In this document: piece after piece, positions 1-8,658 of the stretch | Layout of the letters: the number at the start of each line of letters is the position of its first letter | Numbering within the stretch: position 1 is the stretch's first letter | NCBI GenBank assembly: GCA_900548455.1 | Contig: URKQ01000012.1 | Location: 1-64,000 of the forward strand | DNA from: an uncultured Clostridium sp. | Lineage (GTDB): Bacteria; Bacillota; Clostridia; Clostridiales; Clostridiaceae | Length of the DNA stretch: 64,000 nucleotides | Direction of reading: 5' to 3' | Notes under the pieces: model-generated | Seen by the model: the letters and a program-made list of their open reading frames with translations, nothing else | What the model was told of the DNA's origin: nothing | Database searches by the model: none | Made by a program: the position numbers and the translations under genes

Positions 1-1
1 T

Positions 2-949
2 AGGTTAATGGTTTTAAATAAAAAAACAGGTGATATTGAGCATAAAGTATTTAAAGATGTAATAGATTTTTTAAATCCAGGAGATTGTCTTGTTTTAAAT
101 GATACTAGAGTTATGCCAGCAAGGCTATATGGTGCAAAAGAAGGCTCTGGTGGGAAAATGGAATTTTTATTACTTAGAAGACATGATGATGATATTTGGG
201 AGACTCTTGTAAAGCCTGGAAAAAGAGGAAAAGTTGGAGCAAGATTTGTTTTTGGAAATGGCGAACTAACTGGAGAAATAGTAGAAGTACTAGATAACGG
301 AAATAGAAAGATTAAATTTTTCTATGAAGGAATTTTTGAGGAAGTTTTAGATAAATTAGGAGAGATGCCATTGCCTCCTTACATTGAAGAAAAGTTAGAG
401 GATAGAGAACTGTATCAAACAGTTTATTCAAAAGAGGTAGGTTCAGCGGCGGCACCTACAGCTGGGCTTCATTTTACAGAGGAACTGCTAAAGGAAATTA
501 AAGAAAAAGGAATAAATATTGCATTTGTTACCCTTCACGTTGGACTTGGCACATTTAGACCAGTTAAAGCTGAAAATGTGGAAGAGCATGAAATGCACTC
601 AGAATACTATATATTAGATGAAGAAAATGCAAAAATAATTAATGAATCAAAGGCCAGTGGTGGAAGAGTAATTGCTGTAGGAACAACGTCAAATAGAACT
701 CTTGAGAGTATTGCAGATGATGATGGAACTGTTAAGGCACAATCAGGATATACTAACATATTTATTTATCCAGGATATAAGTTTAAAATAGTAGATGCAA
801 TTATTACAAATTTTCACTTACCTGAATCAACGTTGATTATGCTAATAAGTGCTTTTTCAACAAGAGATATTGTAATGAATGCATATAAAGTAGCAGTGGA
901 AGAAAAATATAGATTCTTTAGTTTTGGAGATGCTATGTTTTTGCAGTAG
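2..949 (+). CDS. queA: S-adenosylmethionine:tRNA ribosyltransferase-isomerase QueA (5' end missing)
   Basis: QueA transfers and isomerises the ribosyl part of S-adenosylmethionine onto 7-aminomethyl-7-deazaguanine in tRNA, giving epoxyqueuosine. The frame is open from base 2 (R-L-M-V-L-N), so the ATG at 8 is probably internal; known QueA proteins are near 340 residues and about 30 N-terminal residues should lie outside the window. Visible family segments are LNDTRVMPARL, the GSAAAPTAGLHFT block, TLHVGLGTFRPV and ITNFHLPESTL. tgt follows about 57 bases later, the usual queuosine pairing. Identity is secure; only the start is missing. Confidence 0.97.
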   Translation, partial: RLMVLNKKTGDIEHKVFKDVIDFLNPGDCLVLNDTRVMPARLYGAKEGSGGKMEFLLLRRHDDDIWETLVKPGKRGKVGARFVFGNGELTGEIVEVLDNGNRKIKFFYEGIFEEVLDKLGEMPLPPYIEEKLEDRELYQTVYSKEVGSAAAPTAGLHFTEELLKEIKEKGINIAFVTLHVGLGTFRPVKAENVEEHEMHSEYYILDEENAKIINESKASGGRVIAVGTTSNRTLESIADDDGTVKAQSGYTNIFIYPGYKFKIVDAIITNFHLPESTLIMLISAFSTRDIVMNAYKVAVEEKYRFFSFGDAMFLQ

Positions 950-1006
950 CTAATTGGAAGTTGAGTAAAACGATGTCAACTAATGACTAGGAAGGACGAT
1001 GGATAA

Positions 1007-2140
1007 GTGTACAAATTATTAAAGAAAAGTGGTAAGGTTAGAAGAGGAGAGTTTACAACTCCCCACGGCGTTATTCAAACGCCAGTATTTATGAATGTAG
1101 GAACACTTGCAGCAATTAAAGGGGCTGTATCCTCAATGGACTTAAAGGAAATAGGATGTCAAGTTGAACTTTCAAATACATATCATTTGCATTTAAGACC
1201 TAGTGATAAGGTAGTTAAAAATATGGGAGGACTGCATGAATTTATGAATTGGGATAGACCAATTTTAACTGATTCAGGTGGATTCCAGGTATTTTCTTTA
1301 GCTGGACTTAGAAAGATAAAGGAAGAGGGAGTTTATTTTAGTTCTCATATTGATGGAAGAAAGATATTCATGGGACCAGAGGAAAGTATGCAAATTCAAA
1401 GCAATTTAGCCTCAACCATAGCCATGGCCTTCGATGAATGTATACCAAACCCATCTACAAAAGAATATGTAGAAAAATCAGTGGCTAGAACCACAAGATG
1501 GCTTGAAAGATGTAAAACTGAGATGGATAGATTAAATTCACTTCCAGATACAATCAATAAAAATCAAATGTTATTTGGAATAAATCAAGGTGGTACATAT
1601 GAAGATATTAGAATAGAGCATGCTAAAACTATATCTAAGATGGATTTAGATGGATATGCTATAGGAGGTTTAGCTGTTGGAGAAAGTCATGAGGATATGT
1701 ACAGAATTATAGATGCAGTAGTTCCTCATCTTCCACAAGATAAGCCTATATATTTAATGGGTGTTGGAACTCCAGAAAATATATTAGAAGCTGTTTCTAG
1801 AGGAGTAGACTTCTTTGATTGTGTTTTGCCAGCTAGAAATGGAAGGCATGGACATGTATTCACTAAGTATGGTAAAATAAACATCATGAATGCAAAGTAT
1901 GAGCTTGATAAAAGACCTATTGATGAAGGTTGTAATTGCCCAACTTGTAGAAATTATACAAGAGGATATATAAGGCATTTATTTAAAGCAAAAGAAATGC
2001 TTGCTATGAGACTTTGTGTTCTTCATAATCTTTATTTTTATAATAAGCTTATGGAAGATATCAGAAATGCTATTGACGGAGATTACTTTGAAGAGTTTAA
2101 AGCTCAAAAGTTATTAGAGTGGAGTCAAGGCGATAAATAA
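1007..2140 (+). CDS. tgt: Queuine tRNA-ribosyltransferase Tgt
   Basis: Tgt exchanges guanine-34 of GUN-anticodon tRNAs for the queuosine precursor preQ1. The 377-residue protein has the expected length. Motifs include the catalytic-region TDSGGFQVFSL, GGLAVGES, YLMGVGTPE and, near the C-terminus, a zinc site of the form CNCPTC with a later histidine (LCVLHNLYF). The start is GTG at 1007 behind an AGGAAGG-like ribosome binding site; the nearby ATG at 1000 is out of frame and soon hits a stop. It acts in one pathway with queA just upstream and is probably co-transcribed with it. Confidence 0.97.
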   Translation: MYKLLKKSGKVRRGEFTTPHGVIQTPVFMNVGTLAAIKGAVSSMDLKEIGCQVELSNTYHLHLRPSDKVVKNMGGLHEFMNWDRPILTDSGGFQVFSLAGLRKIKEEGVYFSSHIDGRKIFMGPEESMQIQSNLASTIAMAFDECIPNPSTKEYVEKSVARTTRWLERCKTEMDRLNSLPDTINKNQMLFGINQGGTYEDIRIEHAKTISKMDLDGYAIGGLAVGESHEDMYRIIDAVVPHLPQDKPIYLMGVGTPENILEAVSRGVDFFDCVLPARNGRHGHVFTKYGKINIMNAKYELDKRPIDEGCNCPTCRNYTRGYIRHLFKAKEMLAMRLCVLHNLYFYNKLMEDIRNAIDGDYFEEFKAQKLLEWSQGDK

Positions 2141-2197
2141 GTATATATTAACTTAATATATAAATATAAAATGTTAAATCCCGAAAGGAGAGATATT

Positions 2198-2491
2198 ATG
2201 CAACAATTTATGGCGTTTCTTCCAATGGTATTTGTTTTAGTATTATTCTACTTAATGATTTTTCTTCCAGAGAAGAAGAGAAAAAAACAGTACAATGGAA
2301 TGATAGACACTTTAAAAGTTAATGACGAAGTTATGACAAAAGGTGGAATAATAGGTAGACTTGTAAATATTCAAGAAGACTATGTTATTTTAGAAAGTGG
2401 TCCTGACAGAGCAAGAATAAAAATGAATAAGTTTGGTATTGCATCTGTATCAAAACCAGCTAATGAAGTTGTAGAAGAAAAGGACAAATAG
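2198..2491 (+). CDS. yajC: Preprotein translocase subunit YajC
   Basis: YajC is a small single-pass membrane protein that associates with SecDF and the Sec translocon. The 97-residue product has one N-terminal transmembrane helix (about residues 5-25, FLPMVFVLVLFYLMIFLP), a basic KKRKKQ stretch, then the cytoplasmic domain with VNDEVMTKGGIIGRLV. I chose ATG 2198 because a GAAAGGAGAG ribosome binding site ends about 8 bases upstream; an in-frame start at 2171 would lie ahead of that site. It sits between tgt and the secDF region, the normal order in clostridia. Confidence 0.93.
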   Translation: MQQFMAFLPMVFVLVLFYLMIFLPEKKRKKQYNGMIDTLKVNDEVMTKGGIIGRLVNIQEDYVILESGPDRARIKMNKFGIASVSKPANEVVEEKDK

Positions 2492-2494
2492 CAT

Positions 2495-2536
2495 AAATCC
2501 CCTTATATGAACATATTTATTAATATAAGGGGGTTT
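2495..2536 (+). promoter_or_regulatory. Hairpin covering the next gene's ribosome binding site
   Basis: AAATCCCCTTATAT (2495-2508) pairs with ATATAAGGGGGTTT (2523-2536). The 3' arm contains the only GGGGG ribosome binding site for the ATG at 2542, so the hairpin could act as a weak terminator after yajC or hide the start site of the membrane protein. The structure is read directly; the effect is inferred. Confidence 0.6.
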
Positions 2537-2541
2537 AAATA

Positions 2542-2910
2542 ATGTATAAGAAGATTGATTATTCGGCCATTGGAATTGGAGTGCTCAGAGCATCTATATT
2601 AACAATAATATGTATAATAGTATTCTCACTTATAACATCATATTTTACTGTTAGTGATACTGTTACTTCAGTATTTTTAGTTGTTGTTACCCTTACAAGT
2701 GTAGTATATGGAACTATATATGCAACGCTTAAAATGGGTAAAAATGGTTGGCTTGTGGGATTATTAGTGGCTACATTTTATATGTTGATACTTTATGTGG
2801 TATCACTTTGTTTTGGGAATGGATTTACATTTGGATTAAGAGACATAGTTAGATTGATTCTAGCACTTGCTGCAGGTTCGTTAGCTGGAATGCTAGGAGT
2901 TAATTTATAA
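2542..2910 (+). CDS. TIGR04086-type membrane protein
   Basis: A 122-residue hydrophobic protein with four likely membrane helices (about residues 12-36, 40-62, 70-93 and 100-120) and few charged residues. It resembles the TIGR04086 family, small membrane proteins commonly found between yajC and the SCIFF genes in clostridia; this is recalled from family knowledge, not searched. The function is unknown. Its start codon lies 5 bases after a hairpin containing the ribosome binding site, suggesting its translation is limited relative to yajC. Confidence 0.75.
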   Translation: MYKKIDYSAIGIGVLRASILTIICIIVFSLITSYFTVSDTVTSVFLVVVTLTSVVYGTIYATLKMGKNGWLVGLLVATFYMLILYVVSLCFGNGFTFGLRDIVRLILALAAGSLAGMLGVNL

Positions 2911-3009
2911 ATTTCAACAGTTTAAAAGTGATTTTAAATATGTTGAAGATAGTCTAGGGTGTACAAACTATATAAACCTTGGATAACTAATTTTGGGAGG
3001 TATATAATA

Positions 3010-3147
3010 ATGAAACACATTAAAACAATCAACAAATCAAACATTAAAGAAAGCTTAAAGAAGCCAGGTTGCAAAGAATGTGCTAACTCATGCCAATCAG
3101 CATGTAAAACTTCTTGCACTGTAGCAAACTTAGAGTGTGAAAACTAA
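3010..3147 (+). CDS. scfA: SCIFF peptide precursor (six cysteines in forty-five residues)
   Basis: Precursor of the SCIFF ribosomal peptide, whose cysteines are joined by thioether bonds to neighbouring residues by the radical-SAM enzyme ScfB. The product is exactly 45 residues with six cysteines in the C-terminal half (pattern C-K-E-C, then C, C, C, C). The lysine-rich N-terminal part KHIKTINKSNIKESLKK is the leader recognised by the maturase. The start ATG 3010 follows GGGAGG by 7-8 bases; the longer in-frame GTG start upstream has no such support. scfB follows 58 bases downstream. The biological role of mature SCIFF is not established. Confidence 0.95.
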   Translation: MKHIKTINKSNIKESLKKPGCKECANSCQSACKTSCTVANLECEN

Positions 3148-3156
3148 TCATTTAAA

Positions 3157-3181
3157 AGGCAGTAACTAAGAGTTACTGCTT
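3157..3181 (+). promoter_or_regulatory. Intercistronic hairpin between scfA and scfB
   Basis: GCAGTAACT (3159-3167) and AGTTACTGC (3171-3179) form a perfect 9-bp stem with a 3-base loop, followed by TTTG. The short U-run would give partial termination or 3'-end protection, which fits a need for more small precursor peptide than enzyme. Effect inferred. Confidence 0.6.
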
Positions 3182-3205
3182 TGTGCTTACTAGGAGGAAA
3201 GAACA

Positions 3206-4567
3206 ATGGAATTAATTCATAAATTTAAACAAGGAAATGATTTTTATGTTATAGATATTAACTCAGGAGCTGTTCATGAAGTAGATGAAATAGTTTATGA
3301 TTTATTGGACGCTAAGTCTCTTAAGAGTAAAGATGAGCTGAAGGCTGAATTTGTGGACAAGTATTCATCCGATGAAATTGATGAGGTTTATGAAGAACTT
3401 CAGTCTTTAGTTGACGATGAAATTTTATATTCAAAGGATTTATATGAGGGAATAGCATTATTAAATGAAAAAGCTGAAGTAATGATTAAAGCTCTTTGCT
3501 TAAATATAATTCATGATTGTAATTTAAAGTGTAAATATTGTTTTGCAGATGAAGGAGAGTATCATGGATGTAGAAAACCTATGAGTGCTCAAACAGGTAA
3601 AGATGCAATTGATTTTGTTATAAAGAATTCAGGTACTAGAAAAAACATAGAAGTAGATTTATTTGGTGGAGAACCATTAATGGCCTTTAATACAATTAAA
3701 GAGATTGTTGACTATGCAAGAGAACAAGAAAAGATTTATAACAAAAATATAAGGTTTACAATGACTACAAATTCTACATTGTTAACTGATGAGATAATGG
3801 ATTATCTAGATAAGAATATGGGTAATATTATTTTAAGTATAGATGGTAGAAAAGAAGTTAATGATAAAGTAAGGATTAGAATGGATGGTACCGGTACATA
3901 TGATTCTATTCTTCCTAAAATAAGAAAAATGGTAGAGGTAAGAGATAAATCAAAAACTTATTACGTTAGAGGAACCTTTACTAGAGAAAACACTGACTTT
4001 TTTGAAGATGTAAAGCATATGGTTGAAGAAGGCTTTGATGAGGTATCAATAGAGCCAGTTGTACTTCCTAATGATCATGAGCTTTCATTAAGAGAAGAGG
4101 ATTTACAAGTTGTATTTGCACAGTATGATAAATTATATGATTATATGCTTTCAAAATATGAAGCAGGAAAGCCATTTAAATTCTATCACTTTAATATAGA
4201 TCTTCAAGGTGGCCCATGTATTTATAAAAGGATTTCAGGTTGTGGAGCAGGTCATGAATATGTTGCAGTAACACCAGATGGAGAAATATATCCTTGTCAT
4301 CAATTTGTTGGAAATAAAGACTTTTTAATGGGTAATATATATGATGGAATTCAAAATTATAAAATTGTTCAAGAATTAAAGAATGCCCATATATATAATA
4401 AACCAACATGTAAAAACTGTTGGGCAAGGTTCTACTGCAGCGGAGGATGTCAAGCTAATAACTTTAACTTTAATGGAGATGTACATATTCCATATGAGTT
4501 AGGATGTAAGATGCAGAAAAAGAGAATAGAATGTGCTATAGCTCTTAAAGCTAAAATGTCAAAATAA
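3206..4567 (+). CDS. scfB: SCIFF thioether maturase, radical SAM/SPASM protein ScfB
   Basis: ScfB uses a radical-SAM [4Fe-4S] cluster plus auxiliary clusters to form cysteine-to-carbon thioether links in the SCIFF peptide. The 453-residue protein has an N-terminal peptide-binding (RRE/PqqD-like) region of about 90 residues, the radical-SAM motif CNLKCKYC near residue 110, the GGEPL segment, and a C-terminal SPASM domain rich in cysteines (CGAG, YPCHQF, CKNCWARFYCSGGC, and a final GCKM). It lies directly after scfA. A strong AGGAGGAAAG site precedes ATG 3206. Confidence 0.96.
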   Translation: MELIHKFKQGNDFYVIDINSGAVHEVDEIVYDLLDAKSLKSKDELKAEFVDKYSSDEIDEVYEELQSLVDDEILYSKDLYEGIALLNEKAEVMIKALCLNIIHDCNLKCKYCFADEGEYHGCRKPMSAQTGKDAIDFVIKNSGTRKNIEVDLFGGEPLMAFNTIKEIVDYAREQEKIYNKNIRFTMTTNSTLLTDEIMDYLDKNMGNIILSIDGRKEVNDKVRIRMDGTGTYDSILPKIRKMVEVRDKSKTYYVRGTFTRENTDFFEDVKHMVEEGFDEVSIEPVVLPNDHELSLREEDLQVVFAQYDKLYDYMLSKYEAGKPFKFYHFNIDLQGGPCIYKRISGCGAGHEYVAVTPDGEIYPCHQFVGNKDFLMGNIYDGIQNYKIVQELKNAHIYNKPTCKNCWARFYCSGGCQANNFNFNGDVHIPYELGCKMQKKRIECAIALKAKMSK

Positions 4568-4604
4568 AACAAAAAAGTTAACATATCAATTGAGCAATAA
4601 GTAC

Positions 4605-4634
4605 TTGATTTTATCCATAAAATACCTGTACAAT
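4605..4634 (+). promoter_or_regulatory. Possible sigma-A promoter ahead of secD
   Basis: TTGATT (4605-4610) and TACAAT (4629-4634) are separated by 18 bases and lie about 95 bases before the secD start. Match is good but not perfect; AT-rich DNA gives chance hits. Confidence 0.45.
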
Positions 4635-4727
4635 AGAAGATGAATACTTTAATGTTTATGGTTATATTTTGTAGAAAAAGATGTAACCTAATAAGATAAC
4701 ATAAAAAGGATAAGAAAGGGGATAACC

Positions 4728-5984
4728 ATGAAGAGGAAAAGTAGAAAAAGCGCAATTATACTACTAATTTCAATATTATTAATTGGACTCCTTGCCTATA
4801 GTGGACTTTTTGGAGTTAATTTGGGCGACTATAGAATTAAGACCTTTGGTAGTAATATCGATAAAGGTCTAGATTTAGTGGGAGGAACCTCACTCTTAAT
4901 GGAAATAAAGGACGAAAATGTAGATGCTTCAGTAGTTGATAGAACTATAGACTTAATTAAATTGAGAATTGACCCTGAAGGGGTAAAAGAAGTCATAGTT
5001 AGCAAAGAGGGAGAAAATAGAATCAGAGTTGAAATTCCAGGTGAATTTGATACTGACAATGTTATTAACACAATAGGCAAAACTGGAGAATTAACTTTTG
5101 AAGATCCTGATGGCAACGTAGTACTAACAGGAAAAGAAGTTAAAAAAGCAACACCTTATATGACACAAGACAATCAATATGTAGTAAGCCTTGAGTTAAA
5201 TGATGAAGGTGCTACAGCTTTTGCAGAAGCAACTGAAAAGTTTGTAGGGAAAAGTATAGCAATAAAGATGGATGGCGAGATGCTAACTAATCCTACAGTA
5301 CAAGAAGCCATTACTGGTGGAAAAGCTCAAATTTCTGGAATGGCAAATTTAGAAGAAGCTAGTGAAAAAGCTAACATAATTAATTCAGGAGCACTACCTG
5401 TAACATTAGAGTCAGCTTCTGCTCAAACCGTTGGACCTACAATTGGTTCAGAGGCGTTACAATTGAGTAAGAAAGCTGCAATAATAGGTATTTCCCTTGT
5501 TATTTTATTTATGATTATATACTATAGAATACCAGGATTTATTGCATCAGTAGCTCTAGTTTTATATAGTTGTATAGTTCTAATTATATTTGGTCAATTT
5601 GGAGTAGTTTTAAGTCTTTCAGGTATTGCAGGATTACTTCTAACCATAGGTATGGCAGTTGACGCCAATGTACTTATATTTGAAAGAACTAAAGAAGAGT
5701 TAAGGCTTGGAAAATCCATTGGAACGGCTGTAGAAGCTGGATATAATAGAGCCCTATCATCAATTCTCGACTCTAACATTACAACAATAATCGCAGCCTT
5801 AGTATTGTACTTCCTTGGTAGTGGAGCAGTTAAAGGCTTTGCAGTTACATTGTTAGTTGGTATTATTGTAAGTATTTTTACAGCTCTTTTCATTACTAAA
5901 TTCTTAATGAAAAATGCTGTAAATGCAGGTCTTATTAGCAAGGCCTCTCACTTCGGTATTAGAGGAGGGAAAAGCGTTGAATAA
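4728..5984 (+). CDS. secD: Protein translocase subunit SecD
   Basis: SecD works with SecF to pull secreted proteins through SecYEG, using the proton or sodium gradient. The 418-residue protein begins with a membrane helix (ILLISILLIGLLAYSGLFG), has the GLDLVGGTSLLM signature, the periplasmic P1 region, and five C-terminal membrane helices including the conserved AVDANVLIFERTKEE motif. Start ATG 4728 follows AAAGGGGAT. The stop overlaps the start of secF by 8 bases, so the two are translationally coupled. In clostridia SecD and SecF are often separate proteins, as here, not fused as in Bacillus. Confidence 0.96.
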   Translation: MKRKSRKSAIILLISILLIGLLAYSGLFGVNLGDYRIKTFGSNIDKGLDLVGGTSLLMEIKDENVDASVVDRTIDLIKLRIDPEGVKEVIVSKEGENRIRVEIPGEFDTDNVINTIGKTGELTFEDPDGNVVLTGKEVKKATPYMTQDNQYVVSLELNDEGATAFAEATEKFVGKSIAIKMDGEMLTNPTVQEAITGGKAQISGMANLEEASEKANIINSGALPVTLESASAQTVGPTIGSEALQLSKKAAIIGISLVILFMIIYYRIPGFIASVALVLYSCIVLIIFGQFGVVLSLSGIAGLLLTIGMAVDANVLIFERTKEELRLGKSIGTAVEAGYNRALSSILDSNITTIIAALVLYFLGSGAVKGFAVTLLVGIIVSIFTALFITKFLMKNAVNAGLISKASHFGIRGGKSVE

Positions 5985-6861
5985 AATAATTGAAAAAAGT
6001 AAAGTATGGTTTTCTATATCTCTAATCATAATTATTATTGGTTTAGTTTTTATGGGAATTAACGGCTTAAATACAGGAATAGATTTTAAAGGTGGTACTC
6101 TTATTACTTTAGAGATGAACCAAGATTTTGTTAAGTCTGATGTGGATTCAATAATTGATAAGTACGCAGAAAATAAGTTTTTAACAAAAGTTGTTAATAA
6201 CGGTGAGCAACTAGAAATTAGACTTCAAGAAGGTATTTTAGGAGAAGAAGAAATAAGTAAACTTATTGAGGAAATATCAGAAAAATACTCCTTAGAGTCT
6301 GATGCTCTTATTGGAAATATAACAGTTGGAGCTACAGTAGGAAAAGAGCTTAAGAGAAATGCTGCCATAGCAATTCTTATTGCAACAATTGCAATGCTTA
6401 TATATATAACTGTTAGATTTGAAATTTCTTTTGCAGCAGCAGCAATAATAGCACTAGTTCATGATGTGCTTATAACTATATCTTTCTATGCAATTTTAGG
6501 AATACAAATCAACCTTCCATTTATAGCAGCAATTTTAACAATAGTTGGATACTCTATAAATGATACTATAGTTGTATTTGATAGAATAAGAGAAAACAAT
6601 AAGAAGAGTAGAGGAAAATCTTATGTAGAGATTGCAGATGTTAGTATTAGAGAAACATTGGCAAGGAGTATAAATACAACTCTTACAACTCTTATTACAA
6701 TAGTAGCAGTTTATGTTTTTGTACCATCTATTAGAGAGTTTTCATTGCCACTTATCATAGGTATAACTAGTGGAGCTTACTCTTCAATATTTATAGCATC
6801 CCCATTATGGGTAATATTTAAAAGTTCAAAGCAAAAGAAAAAGAAAAATGTAGTGGCTTAA
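5977..6861 (+). CDS. secF: Protein translocase subunit SecF
   Basis: Partner of SecD in protein export. The 294-residue product has an N-terminal membrane helix, the GIDFKGGTLI signature, and a C-terminal block of five membrane helices with the VGYSINDTIVVFDRIREN motif. I chose TTG 5977 because AGAGGAGGGA (5961-5970) sits 6 bases upstream; a longer in-frame start at 5923 would overlap secD further without a ribosome binding site. The run of lysines at the C-terminus (KQKKKKNVV) is a cytoplasmic tail. Confidence 0.95.
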   Translation: MNKIIEKSKVWFSISLIIIIIGLVFMGINGLNTGIDFKGGTLITLEMNQDFVKSDVDSIIDKYAENKFLTKVVNNGEQLEIRLQEGILGEEEISKLIEEISEKYSLESDALIGNITVGATVGKELKRNAAIAILIATIAMLIYITVRFEISFAAAAIIALVHDVLITISFYAILGIQINLPFIAAILTIVGYSINDTIVVFDRIRENNKKSRGKSYVEIADVSIRETLARSINTTLTTLITIVAVYVFVPSIREFSLPLIIGITSGAYSSIFIASPLWVIFKSSKQKKKKNVVA

Positions 6862-6884
6862 TTAAAAAATAGCTTAAATATAGA

Positions 6885-6922
6885 GGGTGAAAAACATTTT
6901 TTCATGTTTTTCACCCTTTTTG
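6885..6922 (+). terminator. Intrinsic terminator after secF
   Basis: AGGGTGAAAAACAT pairs with ATGTTTTTCACCCT across a short T-rich loop and is followed by a T-run. It closes the sec block. Confidence 0.85.
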
Positions 6923-7104
6923 TAAGAATTTATTTGTAATATTGGTAGTTTTAAATTATAATATATGTGTTTTCTATAAATAGATAAAAAGAATTCTTTG
7001 TTTCAGAGAGGATGGTAAATCTTGCTGGGGTTTGGAATTTTTTAGGTAATAAATATATACTAAGTTTCACTGGATAGTCGCTGGATTAATTTGGAGGAGA
7101 GCAT

Positions 7105-7953
7105 ATGGAATATCGATTAAACAGTAGGACTAATAATCCGCTTTTTTTAAGAAATATGAAAGTTGCATTAAATAGAATAGTTAAGGCTATAAATGAAAGA
7201 GAAAAAATAGTTATTTATGGATATCATGATTTTGATAGTGTATGTGCCATATCTCTTCTTATGTTAGTTTTAAAGTATGTTAATAGTGATGTAGAGTATT
7301 ATATCCCTAGCAATTATAAACAAAGCATACATTTAAATCATGATGATATAGAAGATAAAATGCTGTGCCTTGGAGCAGACTTAATAATTACGGTGGGATG
7401 CGGAATAAATTCTCAGAGTGAGTTAAGTTTTTGTGCTGATAATAACATAGATAATATAGTTATAGATTATCATGATCATATAATCGAAGGTGAAAACTGT
7501 ATAACTATTAATACATATCATCCTCAATGTAAATACCCCTTTAAAGATTTTACTGCTTCATCACTAACTTATAAATTTATAGAGGTAATTGCATCCTATT
7601 ATAAAATCACATGCATAAGTAAATATTTAGATTTGGTTATGATGGGAATAATAACTACAGGAATGAAAATTGAAGATGAAAATCAATATTTTGTGGAAGA
7701 GGGATATAAAAAATTACAAGCTACCAATAATTATGGAATCATGGCACTTTTAAAAGAGCATGAAAGAAATTATGGTGGCAAAATAGAATTTTATGATAAA
7801 GGCATAAGGACTTTACTTCCAAAGATGATTTCAAAAGATAAGCCTGATAATGCTAGGATATTAGTTGAACTATTTACTACTGATAATAGCTATAGGGCAA
7901 AGCAAATAGCTAAGTATTTGTATAAGGAGATAATGAGAAAGGAAGAATATTAG
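7105..7953 (+). CDS. RecJ-like DHH-domain protein, short and probably catalytically inactive
   Basis: The 282 residues resemble only the N-terminal DHH domain of the single-strand exonuclease RecJ (normally about 570 or more residues). The segments match RecJ in order: YGYHDFDSV (38-46), DLIITVGCG (92-100), VIDYHDH (119-125) and YLDLVMMGIITT (174-185). Several metal ligands are changed: the first Asp of motif I is Tyr40, the Asp of the usual VDCG motif is Gly98, the middle residue of DHH is Tyr122, and the Asp of motif IV is Thr185. There is no DHHA1 or OB domain and no frameshift. In related genomes recJ often lies between secF and apt, so this occupies its place. Nuclease activity is doubtful; a binding or regulatory role is possible. 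Confidence 0.8.
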   Translation: MEYRLNSRTNNPLFLRNMKVALNRIVKAINEREKIVIYGYHDFDSVCAISLLMLVLKYVNSDVEYYIPSNYKQSIHLNHDDIEDKMLCLGADLIITVGCGINSQSELSFCADNNIDNIVIDYHDHIIEGENCITINTYHPQCKYPFKDFTASSLTYKFIEVIASYYKITCISKYLDLVMMGIITTGMKIEDENQYFVEEGYKKLQATNNYGIMALLKEHERNYGGKIEFYDKGIRTLLPKMISKDKPDNARILVELFTTDNSYRAKQIAKYLYKEIMRKEEY

Positions 7954-7988
7954 AATAATTAATAAATGTCTTAATGATTGGTAAAGTG

Positions 7989-8018
7989 TTGCAAAGATTA
8001 TTAAATTTAATATATAAT
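7989..8018 (+). promoter_or_regulatory. Possible sigma-A promoter for apt
   Basis: TTGCAA (7989-7994) and TATAAT (8013-8018), 18 bases apart, end 48 bases before the apt ATG. A good -10 box and moderate -35 box. Confidence 0.55.
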
Positions 8019-8066
8019 TTAATTATGTTAAGGAAGATAGGCCAATAGGTTTAGGAGGAATAAATA

Positions 8067-8585
8067 ATGAATTTAAAGGATAAAGTAAGAGTAATTGAAG
8101 ATTTTCCAAAAGCAGGGATTAGTTTTAAAGATATTACCACATTATTACAAGATGGGGAAGCTTTAAAAGAAACTATTGAGATCTTTAGAAAACACCTAGA
8201 AGATAAAAATATAGATGTTGTTATTGGACCTGAAGCAAGGGGATTTTTATTTGGAGTTCCTGTAGCTTGTGCATTAGGTGTAGGATTTGTACCAGTTAGA
8301 AAACCAGGAAAACTTCCTTATGAAACGGTTAAAACATCCTATGATTTAGAGTATGGTAGTGATACATTAGAGATTCATAAAGATGCAATTAAAAAGGGGC
8401 AAAGAGTTGCAATAATTGATGACCTTTTAGCAACTGGAGGAACAGTTTCAGCTGTAGCAGATTTAGTAGAGAGATGTGGTGGAGAAGTAGTAGCCATAGA
8501 CTTTTTAATAGAGCTTACAGAGCTTAAGGGTAGAGATAAGCTTCCAAAATATGATGTTATGTCAGTGATGGACTATCCTTTTTAA
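8067..8585 (+). CDS. apt: Adenine phosphoribosyltransferase
   Basis: Converts adenine and PRPP to AMP in purine salvage. The 172-residue length is typical. Visible motifs are GPEARGFLFG, the KPGKLPYETV flexible-loop region, and the PRPP-binding signature VAIIDDLLATGGT. Start ATG 8067 follows TAGGAGGAA by about 6 bases. It is followed by a hairpin and then relA/spoT, a common order in Firmicutes. Confidence 0.97.
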   Translation: MNLKDKVRVIEDFPKAGISFKDITTLLQDGEALKETIEIFRKHLEDKNIDVVIGPEARGFLFGVPVACALGVGFVPVRKPGKLPYETVKTSYDLEYGSDTLEIHKDAIKKGQRVAIIDDLLATGGTVSAVADLVERCGGEVVAIDFLIELTELKGRDKLPKYDVMSVMDYPF

Positions 8586-8614
8586 TCTAGAATATATTAA
8601 CAAGTTTAAATAGG

Positions 8615-8645
8615 TGGCTGGTTGCTTAACCAGCCTTTAATTTTA
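8615..8645 (+). terminator. Hairpin between apt and relA
   Basis: GGCTGGTT and AACCAGCC form a perfect 8-bp stem with loop GCTT, followed by TTTAATTTT. It is likely a weak terminator or attenuator, since it ends about 14 bases before the relA start. Confidence 0.65.
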
Positions 8646-8658
8646 GGAGTGTATTGTA

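Noticed and set aside
6985..7090. T-box-like leader before the RecJ-like gene (AGAGAGGATGGTAAA, then GCTGGGG and TGGA)
   Set aside because: The T-box sequence AGGGTGGNACCGCG and an antiterminator/terminator pair are absent, and the downstream gene is not an amino-acid or tRNA gene. The resemblance is too weak.
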